This document shows positions 45,780 through 56,738 of a stretch of 64,000 nucleotides of DNA, piece after piece. The notes below the pieces were generated by a model. That model saw nothing but the letters and a program-made list of their open reading frames with translations. It ran no database searches and was not told the origin of the DNA. The position numbers and the translations under genes were made by a program. How positions within the stretch are numbered: position 1 is the stretch's first letter; each line of letters begins with the position of its first letter. The stretch is from Vibrio sp. CK2-1 (lineage in GTDB: Bacteria > Pseudomonadota > Gammaproteobacteria > Enterobacterales > Vibrionaceae): positions 620,001 to 684,000 of the forward strand of contig NZ_JAKKCJ010000002.1 in the NCBI RefSeq assembly GCF_021726515.1. The letters are read 5' to 3'.

Positions 45780-46724
45780 TTAGTTAAACATCGCAGAAAT
45801 TGATTCTTCGTTGCTAATACGACGAATAGCTTCAGCAAGCATGCTTGAAAGCGTTAGCTGCGTTACTTTACCCGTTGCTTTCATTTCTTCTGATAACTTG
45901 ATTGAGTCAGTAATGATCACTTGGTCAAGTACAGAGTTTTTGATGTTTTCAGCGGCTTTGCCAGAGAATACGGCGTGCGTTGCGTATGCGAATACACGTT
46001 TCGCGCCACGTTCTTTCAACGCTTCAGCTGCTTTACATAGTGTGCCACCGGTATCGATCATGTCATCAACGATCACACAGTCACGACCTTTAACATCACC
46101 AATTAAGTTCATCACTTCAGAAACGTTAGCACGTGGGCGACGCTTATCAACAATCGCGATGTCAGTATCGTCTAACATTTTTGCTGTTGCACGAGCACGT
46201 ACAACACCGCCTAGGTCAGGTGATACAACAACAGGATCTTCAAGGTTACGAGACTTCATATCTTCCATTAGTACTGGTGTACCGAAGATGTTATCAACAG
46301 GAACATCGAAGAAGCCTTGAATTTGCTCTGCGTGTAAGTCGATAGTTAGAACGCGGTCTACACCAACGTTAGAAAGGAAGTCTGCAACTACTTTTGCAGT
46401 GATTGGAACACGAGCTGAACGGACACGACGGTCTTGACGTGCGTAACCAAAGTAAGGAATTACCGCTGTAATACGACCCGCAGAAGCGCGGCGCATTGCA
46501 TCGATCATTACGACTAATTCCATTAAGTTGTCGTTGGTTGGGGCACAGGTAGATTGGATGATGAATACATCACTACCACGAACATTTTCATTGATTTGTA
46601 CAGCGACTTCGCCGTCGGAAAAACGGTTAACAGTTGCGTCACCAAGGGAAATGTAAAGACGATCTGCAATACGTTGGGCTAGTTCAGGTGTGGCGTTACC
46701 AGCAAATAGCTTCATATCAGGCAC
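45780..46724 (-). CDS. prs: Ribose-phosphate pyrophosphokinase (PRPP synthase)
   Basis: This 314-residue enzyme makes PRPP from ribose 5-phosphate and ATP, feeding purine, pyrimidine, NAD, His and Trp synthesis and the Gpt reaction encoded in this window. The start is GTG ([17 protein letters not shown]), eight bases after GAGG. The flexible ATP loop [17 protein letters not shown] and the PRPP motif [14 protein letters not shown] are present. It follows ispE in the conserved lolB-ispE-prs order. Confidence 0.98.
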   Translation of the reverse strand: MPDMKLFAGNATPELAQRIADRLYISLGDATVNRFSDGEVAVQINENVRGSDVFIIQSTCAPTNDNLMELVVMIDAMRRASAGRITAVIPYFGYARQDRRVRSARVPITAKVVADFLSNVGVDRVLTIDLHAEQIQGFFDVPVDNIFGTPVLMEDMKSRNLEDPVVVSPDLGGVVRARATAKMLDDTDIAIVDKRRPRANVSEVMNLIGDVKGRDCVIVDDMIDTGGTLCKAAEALKERGAKRVFAYATHAVFSGKAAENIKNSVLDQVIITDSIKLSEEMKATGKVTQLTLSSMLAEAIRRISNEESISAMFN

Positions 46725-46751
46725 GGTGGAAACCTCGGGTTGCGTCCAGTT

Positions 46752-47708
46752 TTAAATTGAGTTGTGGTTGGCTCGTTTGTAGTCAGCCAAAGTCTTATGA
46801 AGTGGTGAAGTATTCACCCCTTTGGCGATAAAGCCGAAGACACTATTACCTAACTGAGTTTGGGTATTTAACTTAGTTTGGGTTGATTCTGTTTGGTCGT
46901 TTAATTTCGCAAGAACACTTTCAGCTTCCTCTTGAGTATCAAACTCAGCGAAAAGACATGAACCCGTTCCGGTCAATCTCGACGGCGCGTATTGTAGCAG
47001 CCATGAAAGTTGCTTAGCAACCTCCGGATAGAGCAAAGTGACGATTTTTTCGCAATCGTTTCCGTAAGGCTGCTGCAAAAGTGTTGTAAGGGCTTGCTTT
47101 GGCGTATTTCTGGTTAAATCTGGGTGAGTGAAAATTTCTGCTGTTGCAATATTTTCTTCAGGCTTGATCACAAGATACCACTTCTCATTTGGTGTCGCTG
47201 CGGTGAGTTTTTCACCTACACCTTCTGCAAATGCTGCTTGACCGCGAACAAATACCGGAACATCCGCACCGAGTTTAAGGCCGAGTTCAGCAAGTTTGTC
47301 GAGTGAGAAATTTAAGTTCCATGCAGTATTTAATACCACTAAGGCCGTTGCCGCATTTGAAGAACCTCCGCCCAATCCTCCGCCCATAGGCAGTACCTTG
47401 TGTAGATTAATCTCAGCACCTAAAGCTTGCGCATTCGATATGCCTTGTCGTTCAGCTTCATCTTTCAGAGCTTGCGCCGCTTTCCAAATTAAATTGCTTT
47501 GCAGTGGCACCCCAGAAATTTCCGGTGTGATCGTGACGTTCCCAGAGACGTTAGGGGAGAACTTTAAGGTGTCACCAAAATCAATGAATTGAAATAAGGT
47601 CTGCAATTCATGGTAGCCGTTTTCGAGGCGGCCAGTGATGTATAAAAATAAATTCAGTTTTGCAGGTGAAGGCCATTCAATCTGAGTAAGCGTTGAGTGT
47701 TGAGACAT
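46752..47708 (-). CDS. ispE: 4-diphosphocytidyl-2-C-methyl-D-erythritol kinase
   Basis: This GHMP kinase of the MEP isoprenoid pathway is 318 residues from the ATG at 47708, which overlaps the lolB stop by one base; an ATG four codons earlier lies inside lolB. The core begins [16 protein letters not shown], and the ATP loop is [18 protein letters not shown]. Near the C-terminus a Gln/Thr-rich direct-repeat stretch ([17 protein letters not shown]) is inserted before [16 protein letters not shown]. coli IspE lacks it. Confidence 0.95.
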   Translation of the reverse strand: MSQHSTLTQIEWPSPAKLNLFLYITGRLENGYHELQTLFQFIDFGDTLKFSPNVSGNVTITPEISGVPLQSNLIWKAAQALKDEAERQGISNAQALGAEINLHKVLPMGGGLGGGSSNAATALVVLNTAWNLNFSLDKLAELGLKLGADVPVFVRGQAAFAEGVGEKLTAATPNEKWYLVIKPEENIATAEIFTHPDLTRNTPKQALTTLLQQPYGNDCEKIVTLLYPEVAKQLSWLLQYAPSRLTGTGSCLFAEFDTQEEAESVLAKLNDQTESTQTKLNTQTQLGNSVFGFIAKGVNTSPLHKTLADYKRANHNSI

Positions 47709-48370
47709 TATAGAATCCATTTACTGATCAAGATTTTAATTTCGGTGTCGCTTTGGTGTAACAGCATTTGTTTTGGCAAAGTGATGCTTTGTTGTTGATT
47801 CATCACGCTTTGATAATTTAAGTAAGACAGTGTCCAGTCGCGCCCATCGATCATCTTATTTAAACTTTCCACCGTATTCGATTGATTGAATGTGACGTTA
47901 TCCGCTTGGGTTGGTAGACCTTTAATCCAGTCGGGTAACTGGCTCACCGGAATAGCTAAGCCGGTTAAGTTTTGGATGAGGGCATTGGCTTGTTGCGCGG
48001 TTTGAACTTTGCCATCGGAATTGGTTACCATCGCGCCTGTTGGGGTCATTTGAACAGTGAGAATAGTTTGTCCAAAAACGGACAATAGTTTGAGCTCGCT
48101 AAAAGAATTAGCCTGTTTAAGAATGAAATTTAGCGACTGACGGTGCTCTGGATCTTTATAGCCAATCTTACCGGTCGCTTTAAAGGTGTCGAGCTGCTCA
48201 AGGACGGCTTTCTGGTTCTGCCAATCGACAGAGTAATTTTCTTGGCTCGGCGGTACGCTGCTACAACCTGATAAAATAAGTACCAATGTAGCCAATATTG
48301 TTGTGGTTAGGCGTTGAACAGGAGAACGAGCACTCAATGTGGTGCGAATAAAAGCGAAATGAGAAAACAA
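47708..48370 (-). CDS. lolB: Outer-membrane lipoprotein receptor LolB
   Basis: LolB receives lipoproteins from LolA and inserts them in the outer membrane. The start is uncertain: a TTG at 48370, with AGGA and good spacing, gives 220 residues with lipobox LILSGC (Cys36). Another TTG at 48406 has no ribosome-binding site. The mature part carries the family blocks [26 protein letters not shown] and [18 protein letters not shown]. The stop overlaps the ispE start. It is divergent from hemA, a conserved arrangement. Confidence 0.92.
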   Translation of the reverse strand: MFSHFAFIRTTLSARSPVQRLTTTILATLVLILSGCSSVPPSQENYSVDWQNQKAVLEQLDTFKATGKIGYKDPEHRQSLNFILKQANSFSELKLLSVFGQTILTVQMTPTGAMVTNSDGKVQTAQQANALIQNLTGLAIPVSQLPDWIKGLPTQADNVTFNQSNTVESLNKMIDGRDWTLSYLNYQSVMNQQQSITLPKQMLLHQSDTEIKILISKWIL

Positions 48371-48602
48371 AGCGGCTTCCTTTGGCAGTTCGTAATTGAG
48401 TATCAACTATACCATTCTATTTGTGGTGAGAGCATTAGTAATGAAATATTTAACATCAGCATGAAGATCAGCGTTGAAATTGAGCGTTTTTAATTACTGG
48501 CGGTAGAAAAGTACTAATAAAAACGGATGCCTCTTTCATTAATAAGTCCCATCAAGTAAAATTGCGTCCCTTTTATAATAAATTTCAGAGTGTCCTCACT
48601 AG

Positions 48603-49862
48603 ATGTCCTTGCTTGCTATTGGTATCAATCACAATACAGCGTCGGTTGAGTTGCGAGAAAAAATTGCATTTTCACCGGAAAAACTGTCTGAAGCTTTAGC
48701 GCAGATAGCGATTAGTGACACCATAAAAAGCGGTGTGATAGTTTCTACATGTAATCGAACTGAAATTTATTGCGATGTAAAAAAAGGCACAGCTAAAGGT
48801 TATGTCATTGATTGGTTGATGAATTTCCATCAGTTAGATTCCGATGAATTGATGTCGAGTATTTATACTTACGAAGAACAAGCGGCCGTGCGTCATTTAA
48901 TGCGTGTGGCATGCGGCTTAGATTCTTTGGTTCTTGGCGAGCCGCAAATTCTCGGTCAAGTTAAGCAAGCTTATGCTGAATCTACCGAGCTTAACGCGGT
49001 TAATGGCATGACAGAAAAGCTCTTTCACAAAGCATTTTCAGTGGCGAAACGAGTCCGTACGGAAACCGCAATTGGCGGTAGTGCAGTATCCGTAGCTTAC
49101 GCAGCGTGCATTTTAGCCAAACAAATTTTTGAATCGATGAAAAATGTTACCGTACTACTAGTTGGCGCGGGTGAGACGATTGAGCTAGTCGCCAAACACA
49201 TATCATCGACAGAATGTAAAAAAATCATTGTCGCCAACCGTACGCTAGAACGCGCGAAAACCTTAGCCGATCAATTCGGTGGCGAAACCATTACCTTATC
49301 GGAAATCCCAGAGCATCTCGCCGAGGCTGATATTGTGATCAGTTCGACCGCTAGCCCATTACCGATTATCGGCAAAGGTATGGTTGAATCCGCTTTGAAG
49401 AAACGTAAACACCAGCCGATGTTATTGGTTGATATTGCAGTTCCTCGCGACATCGAATCCCAAGTCGGCGATTTAGATGATGCTTATTTGTATAGTGTGG
49501 ATGATCTGCAAGGCATCGTTAATAAAAATATGGAACAAAGAAAAGTCGAAGCCATTCAAGCCGAAGCGATTGTTTCTGAAGAAAGTGCGGCCTTTATGAC
49601 TTGGCTGCGTTCATTGCAAGCGGTTGATAGCATCCGTGATTACCGCGAACAAGCCAATGACATTAAAAATGATTTACTAGAAAAAAGCCTTAATGCACTC
49701 GCTGCTGGTGGCGATCCAGAGAAAGTATTACGAGAATTAAGTAATAAACTAACTAACCGTTTAATTCATACCCCAACACGCGCGATGCAAATTGTTGCAG
49801 AGCAAGGTGAGCCTGAAAAGCTGACCGTTATCCGCCAAAGTTTAGGTTTAGAAGAGTTGTAG
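48603..49862 (+). CDS. hemA: Glutamyl-tRNA reductase
   Basis: This 419-residue NADPH enzyme makes glutamate-1-semialdehyde from charged tRNA-Glu, the first step of haem synthesis. The catalytic Cys50 lies in [11 protein letters not shown]. The block [16 protein letters not shown] and the NADPH-binding [15 protein letters not shown] follow, and a C-terminal dimerisation helix ends the protein. It starts the hemA-prfA-prmC-sirB2-sirB1-kdsA run known from other gamma-proteobacteria. Confidence 0.98.
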   Translation: MSLLAIGINHNTASVELREKIAFSPEKLSEALAQIAISDTIKSGVIVSTCNRTEIYCDVKKGTAKGYVIDWLMNFHQLDSDELMSSIYTYEEQAAVRHLMRVACGLDSLVLGEPQILGQVKQAYAESTELNAVNGMTEKLFHKAFSVAKRVRTETAIGGSAVSVAYAACILAKQIFESMKNVTVLLVGAGETIELVAKHISSTECKKIIVANRTLERAKTLADQFGGETITLSEIPEHLAEADIVISSTASPLPIIGKGMVESALKKRKHQPMLLVDIAVPRDIESQVGDLDDAYLYSVDDLQGIVNKNMEQRKVEAIQAEAIVSEESAAFMTWLRSLQAVDSIRDYREQANDIKNDLLEKSLNALAAGGDPEKVLRELSNKLTNRLIHTPTRAMQIVAEQGEPEKLTVIRQSLGLEEL

Positions 49863-49931
49863 CGACGCTTATTTTTAGCCTTGCTATGATTTATGCCTCC
49901 CATTTTATTGATACTAAAAAAGAATTAAATT

Positions 49932-51020
49932 ATGAAATCGTCAATTTTGATTAAATTAGAAACACTGGTTGAACGCTATGAAGAAGTTCAACACTTACTT
50001 GGTGACCCTGATGTTATTGGCGACCAAAATAAATTCCGCACTTTATCTAAAGAATATTCTCAGTTAGAAGAAGTGACTAAATGCTTCCAAGCTTATCAGC
50101 AAGCGCAAGAAGATTTAGTCGCGGCTGAAGAAATGGCGCAAGAAGATGACGCTGAAATGCGTGAAATGGCGCAAGAAGAAATCAAAGAATCAAAAGTGGC
50201 GATTGAACGTCTATCTGACGAACTGCAAATCTTATTGATTCCAAAAGATCCAAATGATGAGCGTAACTGTTTCTTAGAAATTCGTGCTGGTGCGGGTGGT
50301 GATGAAGCGGGCATTTTTGCCGGTGATTTATTCCGCATGTATAGCCGTTTTGCAGAGAAAAAAGGTTGGCGCATTGAAGTGATCAGCAGCAACGAAGCTG
50401 AGCACGGTGGTTATAAAGAAATGATCGCTAAAGTGAATGGCGATGGCGCGTATGGCGTATTGAAATTCGAATCAGGCGGTCACCGTGTACAACGTGTTCC
50501 TGCTACCGAATCACAAGGTCGCGTTCATACTTCTGCTTGTACCGTTGCGGTTATGGCGGAAATCCCAGAAGCGGAAATTCCAGAAATTAAAGCCTCTGAT
50601 CTGAAAATTGATACTTTCCGTTCATCAGGCGCGGGTGGTCAGCACGTTAACACCACCGATTCTGCGATTCGTATTACCCACTTACCAACCGGTACTGTGG
50701 TTGAATGTCAGGATGAGCGTTCACAGCATAAAAACAAAGCCAAAGCGATGGCGGTACTTGCTGCACGTATTATCAAAGCAGAAGAAGAAAAACGCGCGGC
50801 GGCAGAGTCAGATACTCGTCGTAACTTATTAGGTTCTGGTGATCGTAGTGACCGTATTCGTACTTATAACTACCCACAAGGCCGCGTGTCCGATCACCGC
50901 ATTAACTTAACCTTGTACCGTTTAAGTGAAGTGATGGAAGGTGATCTACAAAGCTTGGTGGATCCAGTTATTCAAGAATACCAAGCCGATCAACTAGCCG
51001 CGCTATCAGAGCAATATTAA
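49932..51020 (+). CDS. prfA: Peptide chain release factor 1
   Basis: This 362-residue factor reads UAA and UAG. The anticodon-like tripeptide PAT lies in [15 protein letters not shown], and the catalytic GGQ is at residues 235-237 ([15 protein letters not shown]). The next gene, prmC, methylates this glutamine. Length is usual. Confidence 0.98.
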   Translation: MKSSILIKLETLVERYEEVQHLLGDPDVIGDQNKFRTLSKEYSQLEEVTKCFQAYQQAQEDLVAAEEMAQEDDAEMREMAQEEIKESKVAIERLSDELQILLIPKDPNDERNCFLEIRAGAGGDEAGIFAGDLFRMYSRFAEKKGWRIEVISSNEAEHGGYKEMIAKVNGDGAYGVLKFESGGHRVQRVPATESQGRVHTSACTVAVMAEIPEAEIPEIKASDLKIDTFRSSGAGGQHVNTTDSAIRITHLPTGTVVECQDERSQHKNKAKAMAVLAARIIKAEEEKRAAAESDTRRNLLGSGDRSDRIRTYNYPQGRVSDHRINLTLYRLSEVMEGDLQSLVDPVIQEYQADQLAALSEQY

Positions 51021-51025
51021 TCTCA

Positions 51026-51874
51026 ATGATCAGCATTGAAGCTAACCTACAAACGGCGATTGAAGCATTGATCGCCAGTGGTTCCGATACGCCAGCGCTG
51101 GATGCGGCAGTACTGTTGTGTCACGTATTGGATAAACCGCGCAGCTATTTGCTTACTTGGCCAGAGCGCGAGCTTGATGCAGCTCAGCAGATTCAATTTG
51201 ATGAATTGTTAGCTAAGCGTATCGAAGGTCAACCGGTAGCTTATATTGTCGGTGAGCGAGAGTTCTGGTCATTACCATTGGAAGTTGCGCCTGCTACTTT
51301 AATTCCGCGCGCTGATACTGAAAGACTAGTGGAATTAGCGCTAGACAAAATTCCTGCCATTGACGGGGATATTCTTGATTTAGGTACTGGTACGGGAGCC
51401 ATTGCTTTGGCACTCGCTTCTGAATTTCCTGAGCGTCGCGTGATTGGCATCGATTTACAACCACAAGCACAACAACTTGCCACTTGTAATGGACAAAAAC
51501 TCAACCTAGCTAATGCATCGTTCTTGCAAGGTAGTTGGTTTGAACCATTAGATGATAAGGCTGAATTTGCCTGTATTGTGAGTAACCCTCCTTATATTGA
51601 TAAGATGGATCCTCACCTTGCACAAGGTGATGTTCGTTTTGAACCTCTGACGGCGTTAGTCGCTGAAGAAAAAGGTCTAGCTGATCTTAATTATATTGCT
51701 GCCAATGCGCGTCAATATTTGAAATCCGGTGGTTGGCTATTAATGGAACATGGTTACGACCAAGGCGCTGATGTTCGCCAAATTCTAATGGGTGCAGGTT
51801 ATCAGCAAGTCACAACCGAACAAGATTATGGCCACAATGACCGTGTAACACTAGGTTGCTGGTTAAGCGCTTAA
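51026..51874 (+). CDS. prmC: Release factor glutamine methyltransferase
   Basis: This 282-residue SAM-dependent enzyme methylates the GGQ glutamine of RF1 and RF2. The SAM motif is ILDLGTGTGAIALALA and the catalytic NPPY motif is at residues 187-190 (IVSNPPYIDKMD). It starts five bases after the prfA stop with no clear ribosome-binding site, so translation is probably coupled. Confidence 0.97.
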   Translation: MISIEANLQTAIEALIASGSDTPALDAAVLLCHVLDKPRSYLLTWPERELDAAQQIQFDELLAKRIEGQPVAYIVGEREFWSLPLEVAPATLIPRADTERLVELALDKIPAIDGDILDLGTGTGAIALALASEFPERRVIGIDLQPQAQQLATCNGQKLNLANASFLQGSWFEPLDDKAEFACIVSNPPYIDKMDPHLAQGDVRFEPLTALVAEEKGLADLNYIAANARQYLKSGGWLLMEHGYDQGADVRQILMGAGYQQVTTEQDYGHNDRVTLGCWLSA

Positions 51875-51931
51875 CTATCGAATAAAGACAACAGTTGGCA
51901 TGATGCTGACTATCAAAGGAAGAGATAAACA

Positions 51932-52312
51932 ATGTTATATACCTCAATGAAGCACGTACATTTATTGGCTATTGCACTCAGTGTTTTATTCTTAACGGTT
52001 CGTTATATTTTAATGATGATGGATTCTCCATTACTTCAGAAAAAGTTCTTCAAAGTCACGCCTCATATTGTAGATACCGTTTTATTACTATCGGGTATTT
52101 CACTTATTTTCATCACAGGCTTTATGCCGTTTACCGCTGCGGGCGCTTGGCTGACCGAAAAAATTAGCTGCGTTTTAGTGTATATCGCACTTGGCTTTGT
52201 CGCTCTGAAACTGGGTAAAAATAAAGTGATTCGCAGCGTGGCATTCTTTGGTGCTTTAGGTTGGTTGTATTGGGCCGCACACCTTGCGATGACCAAAGTT
52301 CCGACGTTATAA
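51932..52312 (+). CDS. sirB2: SirB2 family membrane protein
   Basis: This 126-residue protein has four predicted membrane helices and the family sequence MKHVHLLAIALSVLFLTVRY. Family members (SirB/YchQ) have no firmly established function. The gene sits between prmC and sirB1, as in enterobacteria, and has AAGGAAGAG upstream of its ATG. Confidence 0.92.
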   Translation: MLYTSMKHVHLLAIALSVLFLTVRYILMMMDSPLLQKKFFKVTPHIVDTVLLLSGISLIFITGFMPFTAAGAWLTEKISCVLVYIALGFVALKLGKNKVIRSVAFFGALGWLYWAAHLAMTKVPTL

Positions 52313-52376
52313 ATAGTGTTTCAAAAGCATTGTTGTAATGCGAAACCAATAGCTTTAACTTGAGTAGTTTGACGTA

Positions 52377-53192
52377 ATGACTGATTTAGAATTATTTGAA
52401 CAAGAAATTGATGAATGCAGCTTGGTGGAAGGAGCGTTAGCGTTAAATGCGTTAATTTTCCCTGAGACCGATAAGCCGTGGGTGATGCATACATTAAATG
52501 CCATGTTTGAAGAGCTTGAACATGCGTTAGTGCATGAAACGGATGAAAAGCAAAAGTTCGAATCTTTCCTACGCTTTTTCTACCACGATTGGAATTTTTC
52601 TGGTGACAGCGAGCAGTTTTTTGATTCATCTAATGCGCGAGTGGAGCTGGTATTAAAGCGTCGTAAAGGGATTCCTGTTAGTTTAGGCGCATTATTAGTC
52701 TACTTTGGTGAGCGTTTAGGCTTTCCAATTGTAGGCGTCAGCTTTCCGAGTCAATTTATTGTTAAAGTGAATTGGCCGCATGAGGCGCCGCTGTACATTA
52801 ATCCGTTTAATGGCGAGTATGTGTCTAAGTCTATTTTACGTGCTTGGTTGATTGGTTATGAAGGCCCATTAGCTAAAGTAAAACCTCAAGATCTTGCCGC
52901 TTGTGATAATCCAAGTGTTTTAGGTCGTTGGCTTGCGGTCATCAAAGGTGCTTTGATACGTGAAGATAATTTTGCTCAAGCATTAATGTGCACAGATATT
53001 GCGCTAAGCTTTGTACCAGACGATCCTTATGAAATTCGCGACCGCGGTTTTATTTACCAACAGTTAGATTGTCAGCAATTAGCAATGGAAGATTTCCAGT
53101 TTTTTATTGATAGCTGCCCGGAAGATCCCTCTTCTGAAATGCTTAAAATTCAGGTGAACGCATTAAGCGGGCATCAAGTAACGATTCATTAA
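52377..53192 (+). CDS. sirB1: SirB1 family transglutaminase-like/TPR protein
   Basis: This 271-residue protein corresponds to YchA/SirB1. The transglutaminase-like core includes RRKGIPVSLGALLVYFGERLGFPIVGVSFPSQFIVK, and a C-terminal TPR-like part spans about residues 190-265 (FAQALMCTDIALSFVPDDPYEIRDRGFIYQQL). No catalytic activity is established. The conserved place before kdsA supports the call. Confidence 0.92.
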   Translation: MTDLELFEQEIDECSLVEGALALNALIFPETDKPWVMHTLNAMFEELEHALVHETDEKQKFESFLRFFYHDWNFSGDSEQFFDSSNARVELVLKRRKGIPVSLGALLVYFGERLGFPIVGVSFPSQFIVKVNWPHEAPLYINPFNGEYVSKSILRAWLIGYEGPLAKVKPQDLAACDNPSVLGRWLAVIKGALIREDNFAQALMCTDIALSFVPDDPYEIRDRGFIYQQLDCQQLAMEDFQFFIDSCPEDPSSEMLKIQVNALSGHQVTIH

Positions 53193-53233
53193 TAGAGATT
53201 CACTAGTAACTTATTCATTAATTTCAAACATAG

Positions 53234-54109
<876 letters not shown>

Positions 54110-54136
54110 TTCGCATAGAGTTTGCCGATAAACGTT

Positions 54137-54168
54137 AAAAACCAGTCAGTTATGTGGCTGGTTTTTTA
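54137..54168 (+). terminator. Rho-independent terminator after kdsA
   Basis: AAAAACCAG and CTGGTTTTT pair, with extra inner pairs TCA/TGG-type, around a short loop, followed by TATT. Confidence 0.88.
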
Positions 54169-54334
54169 TTACCTATAATTTATACAATCGTTTTCTTGTG
54201 ATCGTGACATCAATTCTTTTTGCTAATTATTCTTAAAGTTAATCAATCTATTACACTTTGTGTATTCATACTTTCACATTAGTGTTGTTTATTGTTTCTT
54301 CTCTTTTAATTTCTCACTCTACAGGTATTCACCG

Positions 54335-55996
54335 ATGAAACATTTTGTACTTAAAACGTCAGTCGTCGCGATTGCTTTAGCTTCAGTTGTCGCTTGTTCT
54401 AATCAATCAGGGCATGAATGGCAAGCGGATAAAACCTATAAGCTTACCGTACTGCATACCAATGATAACCATGGTCGCTTCTGGCATAACCAAGATGGTG
54501 AATATGGCATGGCGGCACGTAAAACCTTAATTGATAGCATTCGTAAGCAAGTACAAGCGGAAGGGGGCAATGTTTTACTGTTCTCTGGCGGTGATATTAA
54601 TACCGGTGTGCCGGAATCGGACTTGCAAGATGCTGAGCCTGATTTTAAAGGCATGGATAAAATTGGCTACGATGCAATGGCAGTGGGGAACCATGAATTT
54701 GATAATCCATTATCGGTACTAATGAAGCAACGTGATTGGGTTAATTTCCCAATGCTTTCTGCCAATATCTACGATAAAAAAACCGGTGAGCGTTTATTCC
54801 AGCCTTATAAAATTTTCGATGAACAAGGGATCAAAATTGCGGTCATTGGTTTAACGACCGAAGATACTGCCAAGATTGGTAACCCTGAATATATTGGCGA
54901 TGTTGAATTTCGAGATCCGAAATCTGAAGCTAAGAAAGTGATTGAACAGCTACAAGCTAATGAAAAGCCCGATCTGATTTTCGCAGTGACGCACATGGGC
55001 CACTATGATAATGGTTTAAGTGGTGCCAATGCGCCGGGTGATGTCACTCTCGCGCGTTATTTGCCACAAGGTGAGCTGGATATGATTGTCGGTGGACACT
55101 CACAAGAGCCAGTGTGTATGGAGTCTGAAAACCACAGAAAACAAGACTACAAGCCGGGTGATGAATGTGCGCCAGATAAGCAAAATGGCACTTGGATTGT
55201 ACAAGCTCACGAATGGGGTAAATATGTCGGTCGCGCCGATTTTGAGTTCAAAAATGGTGAACTCAACATGGTGAGCTATAATCTTATTCCAGTAAATTTA
55301 AAGAAAACCATCAACGTAAATGGTGAGAAGAAAAAAGAGTTAGTTCAAGCTGAAATCCCACAAGATCCAGAGTTAAAAGCTTTCCTACAGCCATATCAAG
55401 ATAAAGGCCAAGAGCAACTAAACGTGCAAATCTCTTATGCAAACGGCAAGCTCGAAGGGGATCGTAACGTAGTGCGTTATAAGCAGACGAACCTAGGTCG
55501 CCTAATTGGTATGTCACACATGGAGCGAGTGAATGCCGACTTTGCGGTGATGAACTCTGGCGGTGTGCGTGATTCCATTGCCGCAGGTGATATCACTTAC
55601 AAAGACGTGCTTAAAGTGCAGCCATTTGGCAATATCGTTACCTACATGGATATGAAAGGCAGCGACTTGCTAGATTACCTCAATGTCGTAGCGACTAAGC
55701 CAGTTGATTCAGGTGCCTACGTGCAGTTTTCGGGTATATCAATGACAGTTGGCAAAGACAAAGTGAGCAATGTTGTCATTGACGGTAAGCCGCTTGATGC
55801 AAACAAAGTCTACCGCTTCTCTATCCCAAGCTTTAATGCCGCGGGTGGCGATGGCTATCCAAAAATTGATGATAAACCGGGTTTTGTGAATACCGGCTTT
55901 GTTGATGCCGAAGTATTAAAAGACTACCTAGAAAAACACAACCCAATCAATGTTGCCGATTACGAGCCGAATGCTGAAATTAAATACCTTAACTAA
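54335..55996 (+). CDS. nutA: 5'-nucleotidase / UDP-sugar hydrolase family lipoprotein
   Basis: The ATG at 54335 gives 553 residues with a lipoprotein signal (Cys21, VVACSNQ). Metallophosphatase motifs are LHTNDNHGRF, SGGDINTG, VGNHEFDN, VTHMGHYD and VGGHSQEP. The C-terminal nucleotide-binding domain includes MNSGGVRDSIAAGDITYKD and FNAAGGDGYP. It degrades extracellular or periplasmic nucleotides to nucleosides. The lipoprotein form and length fit Vibrio NutA better than the soluble UshA of enterobacteria. Its purine products could feed the salvage genes at 10110-11908 (inference). Confidence 0.92.
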   Translation: MKHFVLKTSVVAIALASVVACSNQSGHEWQADKTYKLTVLHTNDNHGRFWHNQDGEYGMAARKTLIDSIRKQVQAEGGNVLLFSGGDINTGVPESDLQDAEPDFKGMDKIGYDAMAVGNHEFDNPLSVLMKQRDWVNFPMLSANIYDKKTGERLFQPYKIFDEQGIKIAVIGLTTEDTAKIGNPEYIGDVEFRDPKSEAKKVIEQLQANEKPDLIFAVTHMGHYDNGLSGANAPGDVTLARYLPQGELDMIVGGHSQEPVCMESENHRKQDYKPGDECAPDKQNGTWIVQAHEWGKYVGRADFEFKNGELNMVSYNLIPVNLKKTINVNGEKKKELVQAEIPQDPELKAFLQPYQDKGQEQLNVQISYANGKLEGDRNVVRYKQTNLGRLIGMSHMERVNADFAVMNSGGVRDSIAAGDITYKDVLKVQPFGNIVTYMDMKGSDLLDYLNVVATKPVDSGAYVQFSGISMTVGKDKVSNVVIDGKPLDANKVYRFSIPSFNAAGGDGYPKIDDKPGFVNTGFVDAEVLKDYLEKHNPINVADYEPNAEIKYLN

Positions 55997-56055
55997 TCTA
56001 AAGCATTGAACTGAAAGTCAGTTTATTTAAGAATATATTCGAGCAACTTAGGTAT

Positions 56056-56088
56056 AAAACAGCGCTGAATCAAGCGCTGTTTTTGTTT
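56056..56088 (+). terminator. Rho-independent terminator after the nucleotidase gene
   Basis: AAAACAGCGCT and AGCGCTGTTTT form a perfect 11-bp stem with loop GAATCA, followed by TGTTTG. Confidence 0.9.
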
Positions 56089-56118
56089 GTTAAGGTAATC
56101 GGTTGTTAAGGAAAAATC

Positions 56119-56595
56119 ATGACACCGGCAATTAATCTCGCTAAAAAGAAAAAAATCCCGCATACGGTTCATCAATACAAACACGATCCTAACTCAGCCA
56201 GTTATGGGCTAGAGGCGGCAGAAGTCCTTGGACAAAATCCTGCTCAAGTATTTAAAACCTTATTATTTTGCCTTAATGGCGAAGCGAAGAATCTTGCAGT
56301 GGCGATCATTCCAGTTGAAAACAAGTTAAACCTAAAACAAGCAGCCAAAGCCGCCGGTGCCAAAAAAACTGAAATGGCCGATCCTGACATTGCACAAAAA
56401 ACCACAGGTTATGTAGTAGGGGGAATTAGTCCGCTAGGCCAAAAGAAAGCCTTACCAACCTTTATTCATCAATCCGCCACCAACTTTGAAACCATCTGTG
56501 TGTCAGCAGGTAAACGAGGCTTGGAGATTGAACTTGCGCCACAGGATTTGGCGAGTTTGACGAGAGGGAAGTTTGTGGATTTGTGTTTGGGGTAA
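56119..56595 (+). CDS. ybaK: Cys-tRNA(Pro)/Cys-tRNA(Cys) deacylase
   Basis: This 158-residue YbaK-family trans-editing protein hydrolyses Cys wrongly attached to tRNA-Pro. Family blocks are YGLEAAEVLGQNPAQVFKTLLF, whose Lys is the conserved one, and VVGGISPLGQKKALPTFI. The ATG lies eight bases after AAGG. The relevant tRNA-Pro and tRNA-Cys genes are both encoded within 4 kb downstream, though this proximity may be accidental. Confidence 0.95.
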   Translation: MTPAINLAKKKKIPHTVHQYKHDPNSASYGLEAAEVLGQNPAQVFKTLLFCLNGEAKNLAVAIIPVENKLNLKQAAKAAGAKKTEMADPDIAQKTTGYVVGGISPLGQKKALPTFIHQSATNFETICVSAGKRGLEIELAPQDLASLTRGKFVDLCLG

Positions 56596-56678
56596 AGGGT
56601 TTTTGGACAAGGGATCAGCTAAAGATTAAGTCTGAAGTTATGAAATTCGGATAAAAGATGTATGGATAACGTCTAAAG

Positions 56679-56704
56679 TAGTGACCAATATAAATTGGCC
56701 ACTA
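56679..56704. promoter_or_regulatory. Imperfect 11-bp inverted repeat upstream of the DUF2971 gene
   Basis: TAGTGACCAAT and ATTGGCCACTA pair with one mismatch around ATAA, ending 34 bases before the DUF2971 start. With no T-run it looks more like an operator or a mobile-element end than a terminator. Confidence 0.5.
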
Positions 56705-56738
56705 CAGGGTACTAAATTAATCAACCTGGAGAAAATGA

